A DNA stretch of 64,000 nucleotides, from assembly GCA_049840935.1 (NCBI GenBank), contig JASGJA010000006.1, positions 36,637 to 100,636 of the forward strand, written 5' to 3'. The first letter of the stretch is position 1; every line of letters begins with the position of its first letter. Source of the DNA: Mesorhizobium_G sp049840935. Its GTDB lineage: Bacteria > Pseudomonadota > Alphaproteobacteria > Rhizobiales > Rhizobiaceae. The notes beneath the pieces are model-generated. The model ran no database searches and was not told the origin of the DNA. It was given only the letters and a program-made list of their open reading frames with translations. Made by a program: the position numbers and the translations under genes. Shown here in pieces: positions 58,056 through 64,000 of this stretch.

Positions 58056-59533
58056 CCCCGGATGCGTTCTTCTGCCTGTGCGTCGAGAATACGCCGCACA
58101 GCTTCAACCAGTTCGCTTTCCGGCACGGTAATCTGCCCCGGCCGCGCTTCCTTATATGCATCGTGATCGGCGATATTCTGCGCCAGTTGCGCACCCACAA
58201 CGAGGTCCTTGATCTGCACCGTTCCCGCTGCGCGCTCGTCGCCGCCTTGAATCACCACGCAAGGTGCGCCGCGCCGGTCGGCATATTTCATTTGCGCTTT
58301 CATGCCCGCCCCACCGAGATAAAGCTCCGCACGAATGCCATCCTGCCGAAGCTGCGCAACCATGCGCTGATACCGTCCAAGGCTGTCCACGTCGCGGTCC
58401 ATCACCAGCACCACGACCGGCGCGATAACATCCGTCGTGTCCAACTTGCCGAGATTTTTCAGCGCGGTCATCAAACGCGAAACACCGATGGAAAAGCCCG
58501 TTGCCGGAACCGGCTCGCCGCGGAAGCGCGACACAAGCCCGTCATAACGTCCGCCGCCGCCAACCGAACCGAAGCGCACGACCTGCCCGTCTTCATTCGG
58601 GATTTCGGCAAGCAACTCGGCTTCCAGCACCGGCCCGGTGTAATATTCCAGACCGCGCACAACGGACGGATCAATCTTGATGCGCTCCGGCCCATATTGA
58701 GCCGCGCGGCACAGCATTTCTATGTCGCGCAGCTCGCCCATGCCTTCGTTGAACTTGTCGCTGGCGATTTCGCCCGCGCTGCCGTCGATATAGCCGAGCA
58801 CCGTCGAGATTGCCGCATCGGAAAGGCCCGCGCCTTTGGTAAAGTCGCCCTCGCCTTCCTTGCCGCCGTCCCAACGGCCCGCGCCGAGCAACAGACGCAC
58901 GCCTTCCGGCCCAAACTTGTCCAGCTTGTCGATGGCACGCAGCACCGTCAGGCGACGGCCCGCGTTTTCATCGCCGCCGAGGCCGATTGCTTCCAGCACA
59001 CCGTCAAGCACCTTTCGATTGTTCACGCGGATCAGATAGTCACCGCGCGCAATGCCAAGCGCTTCCATCACATCGGCCATCATCATAGCCATTTCCGCAT
59101 CCGCACCAACGCCCGGCGCGCCAATCGTATCCGCATCGAACTGCATGAACTGGCGGAAGCGGCCCGGCCCCGGCTTTTCGTTGCGGAATACCCAGCCAGA
59201 CCGATACGACCGGAATGGCTTCGGCAGACGCTCGAAATTTTCCGCAACATAGCGCGCGGTCGGCGCGGTCAAATCATAGCGCAGCGAAAGCCATTGTTCG
59301 TCATCGTCCTGAAACGAGAACACGCCCTCGTTCGGGCGGTCCTGATCCGGCAGGAATTTGCCCAGCGCATCCGTAAACTCGATCAACGGCTGCTCAACCG
59401 GCTCGAATCCATAAAGCTCGTACACTTCGCGGATCGTCGCCATCATGCGATCGGCAGCGCGAATGTCCTCTGCCGAGCGATCGACAAATCCACGCGGCAG
59501 GCGCGCCAGCGTCTTTTGCGGTTTCTCGGCCAT
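58052..59533 (-). CDS. hisS: Histidyl-tRNA synthetase
   Basis: About 493 residues from ATG 59533 (MAEKPQKTLARLPRGFVDRS). Motif 1 lies in TIREVYELYGFEPVEQPLIE, motif 2 in YRSGWVFRNEKPGPGRFRQF and motif 3 in FSIGVSRLMTALKNL, with the histidine-binding GLEYYTGPVLEAELL. The C-terminal anticodon domain follows (VVVLVMDRDVDSLGRYQRMV). It is the first gene in the hisS-hisZ-hisG set. The long plus-strand open frame opposite it is an antisense shadow. Confidence 0.96.
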   Translation of the reverse strand: MAEKPQKTLARLPRGFVDRSAEDIRAADRMMATIREVYELYGFEPVEQPLIEFTDALGKFLPDQDRPNEGVFSFQDDDEQWLSLRYDLTAPTARYVAENFERLPKPFRSYRSGWVFRNEKPGPGRFRQFMQFDADTIGAPGVGADAEMAMMMADVMEALGIARGDYLIRVNNRKVLDGVLEAIGLGGDENAGRRLTVLRAIDKLDKFGPEGVRLLLGAGRWDGGKEGEGDFTKGAGLSDAAISTVLGYIDGSAGEIASDKFNEGMGELRDIEMLCRAAQYGPERIKIDPSVVRGLEYYTGPVLEAELLAEIPNEDGQVVRFGSVGGGGRYDGLVSRFRGEPVPATGFSIGVSRLMTALKNLGKLDTTDVIAPVVVLVMDRDVDSLGRYQRMVAQLRQDGIRAELYLGGAGMKAQMKYADRRGAPCVVIQGGDERAAGTVQIKDLVVGAQLAQNIADHDAYKEARPGQITVPESELVEAVRRILDAQAEERIRG

Positions 59534-59754
59534 AGGTGTCATTCCATAGTGCGGTTGCGGCCCGAGGAGGTTGCGGGCGCGCGTGTCCTAACCGATCAAC
59601 GCATGTGCGGCAAGGCGCTGACTGCTGTTTGGAAAGCTGGCGTTAACCTCCTGCCACCAGTTTTCCGCAATTCGTTCAAAAATCCGCACCAATCGGCCTC
59701 TAATCCGGTTCGTATCGGTTGCCATCCGGCCAGCCGCATCTCTCGGGCAAGATC

Positions 59755-59946
59755 ATGACCATGCTGACCACCAAGACCGCTACCGCCGAAGCTTCGCTGC
59801 AGGCTGGCCCTTTCCATCCGACTTCCGAGCCTCAGACCGAACGCAGTGAATTGAGCCGCGCCGTCCTCACGAGCCTGCTGGCGCTCTATCCGGTTCTGGC
59901 GACTGTCGGCGTCATGTTGCTCACGCTGGCGTTCACACGCGCTTAG
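59755..59946 (+). CDS. Small hypothetical protein with one C-terminal membrane segment
   Basis: About 63 residues, MTMLTTKTATAEASLQAGPF to VLATVGVMLLTLAFTRA. Residues 40-62 form one hydrophobic helix; the N-terminal half is polar. No family recognised. It is divergent from hisS and its last 14 bp overlap the tag 3' end tail-to-tail. The ribosome-binding site is weak (GGGCAAG). It could be a small inner-membrane protein, but conservation in relatives would be needed to be sure. Confidence 0.5.
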   Translation: MTMLTTKTATAEASLQAGPFHPTSEPQTERSELSRAVLTSLLALYPVLATVGVMLLTLAFTRA

Positions 59947-60565
59947 GCCTCTTGAACGCGGCGCGAGCGCGCTCCACTTCGGCGCGGCACTTGCAGCCTT
60001 CGATATGGTCGTTGACCATGCCCATCGCCTGCATGAATGCGTAAACAGTCGTCGGACCGACGAAGCTCCAGCCGCGCTTTTTCAATTCCTTTGAAATGCG
60101 CGTCGAAACTGCTGTCGTCGGGTTTGTACGCACCGCTTCCAGCGTCACAACCTCCGGGCGTTCTGCCGCGCCCGGCTCGAACGACCAGAACCACGCCGCG
60201 AGTGAGCCCGCTTCTTTCACCAGTTCCTGCGCGCGCTTCGCATTATTGATTGTCGATTCGATCTTGCCGCGATGGCGTATAATGCCCGCATCCGCCACTA
60301 GACGCTCGACATCTGATTCATCAAACTTCGCTATCTTGTTGAAATCGAAGCCCGCAAACGCTGCTCGAAAATTCTCGCGCTTGCGCAGAATCGTCAGCCA
60401 GGACAAGCCCGACTGAAAGCCTTCGAGGCAAATCTTCTCGAACAGCCTGATATCATCGACAACCGGCCTGCCCCATTCATTGTCGTGGTAGGGAATGTAA
60501 TCAGCGGTGCTGCCGCCCCATGAGCAGCGCACCACGCCGTCTTCACCCTTCACCAAGCCGTCCAT
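59933..60565 (-). CDS. tag: DNA-3-methyladenine glycosylase I
   Basis: A 210-residue HhH-family glycosylase removing 3-methyladenine from DNA. Start region VRCSWGGSTADYIPYHDNEW carries the zinc Cys and His and the alkyladenine-binding Tyr/Glu region. CLEGFQSGLSWLTILRKREN is the catalytic core helix, and the C-terminal MGMVNDHIEGCKCRAEVERA supplies the remaining zinc ligands (His and Cys). Length and all marks are normal. Confidence 0.94.
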   Translation of the reverse strand: MDGLVKGEDGVVRCSWGGSTADYIPYHDNEWGRPVVDDIRLFEKICLEGFQSGLSWLTILRKRENFRAAFAGFDFNKIAKFDESDVERLVADAGIIRHRGKIESTINNAKRAQELVKEAGSLAAWFWSFEPGAAERPEVVTLEAVRTNPTTAVSTRISKELKKRGWSFVGPTTVYAFMQAMGMVNDHIEGCKCRAEVERARAAFKRPKRV

Positions 60566-60768
60566 TGTCGCGAATCTCCAAATATCGAGCGCAATTTAGG
60601 GCTTGTTTACCGCGTTTGTGAACGGGCAGGTAACCATACCAAAAGGTTTCACCGACAAGTCGCATTTTACGCGATTTGATTCACCTTTCAGTTGTGACGT
60701 CCGAACAAAATGCCTTCGCTGATCGCTGCCGGAGGGGCGCGGTCCATATATTGTCGAGAGCATTTCTT

Positions 60769-61557
60769 ATGAGATTGTCCGCCTGTCTGCTTACCGCCGC
60801 CAGTTTGCTGGCGCTCCAAACGTCACCGCTTTCCGCTCAGGACCGCTATCGTCAGCCGCCGCCGGTTGTGGTCAGCCCAGATCTTTCCGCACCGTGGGTG
60901 ATGCAACTCGGCCAGAAACCGGGCAAAGTCGTCAAGCGCCGTGCGCCCACCAATGTTCAGGTGCAGCAGGCCCAGCAGGGCTTGGCCATGCGCCGCTCAT
61001 CCGTTCCGGGCGTTGTACTGGTCCAGCCAACGAATGCTGATGTGTCGGTTATCACTTCTTCGGTGGCCCGCCCCGCGCAAAAACAGATCCAGCCGCAGAT
61101 GGACCCGAAATTCCTGCCGGCTTCTGTTGAATACCAGACGAGCCACAAACCCGGCACCATCGTCATCGATTCGGCCTCCAAATATCTCTATCTGGTTCAG
61201 GAAGGCGGCAAGGCGCGGCGCTATGGCGTTGGCGTCGGTAAGGAAGGCATGGGCTGGAAGGGCACAGAGAACGTCACGCGCAAGGCCGAATGGCCGGAAT
61301 GGCGTCCGCCAGCATCAATGATCGCGCGTGAGCGCAAGAAGGGCCGCATCCTGCCAAACTATATGGCTGGCGGCGAAGCCAATCCACTCGGTGCGCGCGC
61401 GCTTTACCTTGGCAGCACACTCTATCGTATCCACGGAACGAACGCGCCTTGGACCGTTGGCACCAACGCATCGTCCGGGTGCATCCGCATGCGCAATCAG
61501 GACGTGATGGAGCTGTACGAAATGGTGAGGGTCGGCGCCAAGGTTGTCGTGATGTAA
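60769..61557 (+). CDS. L,D-transpeptidase (YkuD domain), periplasmic
   Basis: About 262 residues from ATG 60769 (MRLSACLLTAASLLALQTSP), which gives a proper signal peptide cleaved after PLSA. A 100-residue proline/glutamine-rich linker leads to the YkuD domain: GTIVIDSASKYLYLVQEGGK to the catalytic HGTNAPWTVGT and SSGCIRMRNQDVMELYEMV with the conserved His, Ser-Gly-Cys and Arg. These enzymes make 3-3 peptidoglycan cross-links or attach proteins to peptidoglycan. Followed by a strong terminator. Confidence 0.93.
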   Translation: MRLSACLLTAASLLALQTSPLSAQDRYRQPPPVVVSPDLSAPWVMQLGQKPGKVVKRRAPTNVQVQQAQQGLAMRRSSVPGVVLVQPTNADVSVITSSVARPAQKQIQPQMDPKFLPASVEYQTSHKPGTIVIDSASKYLYLVQEGGKARRYGVGVGKEGMGWKGTENVTRKAEWPEWRPPASMIARERKKGRILPNYMAGGEANPLGARALYLGSTLYRIHGTNAPWTVGTNASSGCIRMRNQDVMELYEMVRVGAKVVVM

Positions 61558-61594
61558 AGTTCGGGGGACGGGCTACCGTTTCAGGTGGCACGTC

Positions 61595-61637
61595 GAAAAA
61601 GGGCGGCGCGAGGAGGGACGCGCCGCCCTTTTTTGCG
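61595..61637 (+). terminator. Terminator of the L,D-transpeptidase gene
   Basis: AAAAAGGGCGGCGCG pairs with CGCGCCGCCCTTTTTT: a 15-bp perfect stem with an 8-nt loop, the T-run being part of the stem end. It lies 38 bp after the stop. Confidence 0.88.
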
Positions 61638-61647
61638 ACCTTCTAAA

Positions 61648-61750
61648 CCCCTCATCCGCCTGCCGGCACCTTCTTCGGAACGGCGTCGGCGTTGGACGAA
61701 ATACTGCAACTTCGCAGCCCGTCATCCTCGGGCTTGTCCCGAGGATCTGC
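61648..61750. repeat. Two short palindromic intergenic repeats
   Basis: CCCCTCATCCGCCTGCCGGC (61648-61673 region) is similar, in reverse, to 56185-56232. GTCATCCTCGGGCTTGTCCC followed by GAGGATCTGC (61721-61750) is a small palindrome of a type I recall from many Rhizobiales intergenic regions. No gene lies in 61558-61811. Confidence 0.5.
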
Positions 61751-61811
61751 CAAGGCTGACTTTTTGCCTGTCAGTTCCTTCCAGCACTACAGATCCGCGC
61801 GCCGATCGCCC

Positions 61812-63098
61812 TCAAACCCCCGCTGGCCGTTCTCCACCATAAGCCCAGTCCAGCAGGGCGACCGTATGCACTATGGGCATACCCGCGCGATCTGCAATCT
61901 GTGTCATGCATCCAATATTCCCCGTCGCCACCACATCGGCACCCGTCGCCGCGATGTTCTTCACCTTGCGGTCGCGCAGCTTGGCGGAAATATCCGGCTG
62001 CATGATGTTGTAGGTTCCCGCTGAGCCGCAGCAAAGATGCCCCTCGCGCGGCTCCTTCACGACAAACCCGGCGCGCGTCAGCAAATCCTTCGGCTGACGC
62101 GTCAGCTTCTGGCCGTGCTGCATTGAACATGCCGAGTGGTACGCCACCGCCAGCCCCGGCTTCACTACCGGCTCCGGCAATTCCAGCGCGGTCAGATATT
62201 CGGTGATGTCCTTCGCCAACGCGGACACCCTTGCTGCCTTTTCCGCATAGGCCGGATCGAGCCGCAGCATGAAGCCATAGTCTTTGATCGTGGTGCCACA
62301 TCCCGAAGCCGTAATGACAATCGCGTCCAGCCCGCCATTGTCGATCAATCGCGTCCACGCATCGACGTTACGCCGGGCCTGCACGAGTGACTCTTCCTCG
62401 CGGCCCATATGATGCACCAGCGCACCACAACAACCCTCGCCGAATGCGTCCACAATCTCGATTCCAAGCCGCGTCAGCAGCGATGTCGCCGCTTCATTGA
62501 TGCCGGGATTAAGCACCGGCTGTGCGCAGCCGCGCAGGATCGCCACGCGCCCGCGCGCCTCGCCCTTCAGCACAATCGGCTCCTGTCCGGCCTTGGGCAA
62601 AGAGCGCGGAGCAAGCTCCAGCATCGCTGCCAGCGGCTTTAGCGCCTTGTTGTTCTTGAACAGGCCCGCAAACGGCCTGCCCAAACCCGCCAGCTTCAAC
62701 GCTGCGCGAAACCGCACCGGATAGGGCAACACTTTTGCCAGCGTTGCGCGGATCATACGATCCACCAGGGGACGCCGATACGTCTGCTCAATATGCGCGC
62801 GCGCATGATCGACGAGATGCATGTAATTCACACCGGAAGGGCACGTCGTCATGCATGCCAGGCAGGACAAACAGCGATCCACATGCCGCACGATTTCCTC
62901 GTCCGCAGGCCGACCGTTCTCCAGCATATCCTTGATAAGATAGATGCGCCCGCGTGGACTATCGAGTTCGTTGCCGAGCGTCACATAGGTCGGGCAAGTT
63001 GCCGTGCAAAACCCGCAATGCACACATTTGCGCAATATCTTTTCGGACTCTGCGACATGCGGATCGGCAAGCTGTTCGGGCAGGAAATTGGTTTGCAT
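61812..63098 (-). CDS. glcF: Glycolate oxidase iron-sulfur subunit
   Basis: A 428-residue protein with two 4Fe-4S clusters (CVHCGFCTATCPTYVTLG and CLSCLACMTTCPSGVNYMHL) followed by two CCG-type cysteine-rich domains (FGEGCCGALVHHMG and GHLCCGSAGTYN). It passes electrons from glycolate oxidation to the quinone pool with GlcD and GlcE. glcE lies 2 bp upstream in the same direction. Glycolate comes from 2-phosphoglycolate salvage or exogenous supply. Confidence 0.95.
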   Translation of the reverse strand: MQTNFLPEQLADPHVAESEKILRKCVHCGFCTATCPTYVTLGNELDSPRGRIYLIKDMLENGRPADEEIVRHVDRCLSCLACMTTCPSGVNYMHLVDHARAHIEQTYRRPLVDRMIRATLAKVLPYPVRFRAALKLAGLGRPFAGLFKNNKALKPLAAMLELAPRSLPKAGQEPIVLKGEARGRVAILRGCAQPVLNPGINEAATSLLTRLGIEIVDAFGEGCCGALVHHMGREEESLVQARRNVDAWTRLIDNGGLDAIVITASGCGTTIKDYGFMLRLDPAYAEKAARVSALAKDITEYLTALELPEPVVKPGLAVAYHSACSMQHGQKLTRQPKDLLTRAGFVVKEPREGHLCCGSAGTYNIMQPDISAKLRDRKVKNIAATGADVVATGNIGCMTQIADRAGMPIVHTVALLDWAYGGERPAGV

Positions 63099-63100
63099 CT

Positions 63101-64000
63101 TCAGCCCGCCATGCGTCCGGGATTGAGAATATTGTGCGGATCGAATGATGCTTTCAGCCGTTCCGCCAAGGCACGCAAGGCAGGTGGTTGCGGCTCGAAA
63201 ACGGGCACCGCCGCGCGCACCGCAGCATTGGCGCGCACCAGCGTGGCATGTCCGCCGCCATGCGCGCGCACCAGCGCCCGCACGCGTTCATCTTCCGGCT
63301 CGTCATGCTCCATGCGCAGCCACACTAGCCCGCCCTGCCAATCGTAGAATGCACTCGCCGGAACGTTCCGTCGCAAATCCAGCGTCATCTTATGAGCTTC
63401 CGAAGGCTGCATGGAAACCCGCCACACCGGCTTGTGCGTTCCATCCGCGAATGGAACGCAATCGCGCAGATCACGCCAGACAGCCTTCGATTTTTCGCCC
63501 AACAACACCTGCAATTCGCCAGCGTTTTTGAGCATATCCTGCAACAGATTGAGCCTGTAGGCGATGGAAGGTGGAAACCCTTCCAGCCTCAAAAGCGTTG
63601 CCGCATCAGACCCCAGCGTCCCGCCCGCGACCGAAATCGAAACGCCTTCCGGCACATGCGCCGCGCTCGAAACTTCGGCGCTGGAACCCATGGCAAGCGC
63701 CATCGCCGCCGCAGCCTGATCGTCCAGCAATCCGCGAATGGCGAGCGTCGTTTCCGTCTCGGCGACCGGCAGCACCTTGAATGTCACGTCAGTACAGACC
63801 GCGAGCGTTCCCCATGATCCAGCCATCGCCTTGGATACATCATAGCCGGTCACGTTTTTAACCACGCGCCCGCCTGCCTTGAACGCTTCGCCGCGCCCGG
63901 AAACTGCATTGATACCCAAAATGTGGTCGCGCGCGGCTCCCGCTTTCAGCCTGCGCGGACAGGTGCTGTTCGGATTCTATCGTGTTTCCCTATTAACCTT
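63101..64000 (-). CDS. glcE: Glycolate oxidase FAD-binding subunit GlcE, 5' end outside the window or broken
   Basis: The C-terminal portion of an FAD-binding PCMH-type protein: LGINAVSGRGEAFKAGGRVV and KNVTGYDVSKAMAGSWGTLA contain the FAD-binding GGRVVKN-GYD signature, and the C-terminal LKASFDPHNILNPGRMAG is the usual end. The frame is open from 63101 up to a TAG at 63977-63979. GlcE-like sequence (RRLKAGAARDHILG) is seen to about 63955, before that stop. The true start lies beyond the right edge, so a frame break or boundary error near 63960 is likely. Lies 2 bp before glcF. Confidence 0.82.

Noticed and set aside
58037..59758. 573-codon open frame on the plus strand opposite hisS
   Set aside because: It lies antisense to a fully supported hisS with all synthetase motifs, has arginine/histidine-rich composition typical of shadows in GC-rich genes, and no family features.

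Overview
The window reads as an alphaproteobacterial chromosome of the Rhizobiales, most likely Brucellaceae (Ochrobactrum/Brucella group). That placement is inference from the rRNA operon layout (16S, tRNA-Ile, tRNA-Ala, 23S, 5S, initiator tRNA), a helix-9 insertion in 23S, the hisS-hisZ-hisG order, guaA near an RsmB-type methyltransferase, and a copper nitrite reductase/pseudoazurin/NnrS set. The GC content is moderate and most genes abut or overlap their neighbours.

Layout. 1-17 kb is a catabolic region: the end of a xanthine-dehydrogenase-type molybdenum hydroxylase, a class III aminotransferase, a SnoaL-like protein, a complete branched-chain-amino-acid-type ABC transporter (livKMHFG), a LamB/YcsF-BCCP-biotin carboxylase-PxpB-PxpC operon, a divergent LysR regulator, and hydantoinase/oxoprolinase B and A subunits. 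Together they look like import and ATP- or biotin-dependent opening of a cyclic amide (lactam, hydantoin or oxoproline-like), followed by transamination. 17-21 kb holds a LuxR-type response regulator with a frameshifted sensor kinase, a PfpI/DJ-1 protein and a GntR regulator. 20.9-22.1 kb is an IS1595-type element with a frameshifted transposase. 22.1-27.6 kb is a denitrification remnant: pyridoxamine-oxidase-like protein, DUF1858, frameshifted Crp/Fnr regulator, pseudoazurin, NnrS, NirV, and a nirK that lost its 5' end to an intact IS3-family element (27570-28838). 29.3-35.4 kb is the rRNA operon on the minus strand with a strong promoter at 35.35 kb.

35596-49125 is a 13.5-kb integrative element in the 3' end of guaA. 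It is bounded by a 15-bp direct repeat and has displaced guaA's terminator to the far side. It carries a tyrosine integrase, an AlpA-like regulator, a MobQ-type TraA relaxase with divergent traC/traD, a recognisable RSF1010/R1162-like oriT, and a cargo operon: HTH protein, MmeI-like adenine methyltransferase, YhcG/DUF1016 PD-(D/E)XK nuclease, SF2 helicase and GIY-YIG protein. The last four cargo genes are translationally coupled. This cargo operon is the best candidate for an undescribed (probably anti-phage) system.

49-64 kb is core chromosome: guaA, a nucleosidase, a thioesterase, ilvD, an RsmB-type rRNA methyltransferase, an aquaporin, hisG-hisZ-hisS, tag, an L,D-transpeptidase, and glcF/glcE.

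Single-base frame breaks occur in many genes (sensor kinase, IS1595 transposase, Crp/Fnr, MmeI-like methylase, traA, traC, traD, alpA, integrase, ilvD, probably glcE). Since they also hit the housekeeping gene ilvD, raw-sequence error must be considered alongside genuine decay. No CRISPR array was found.
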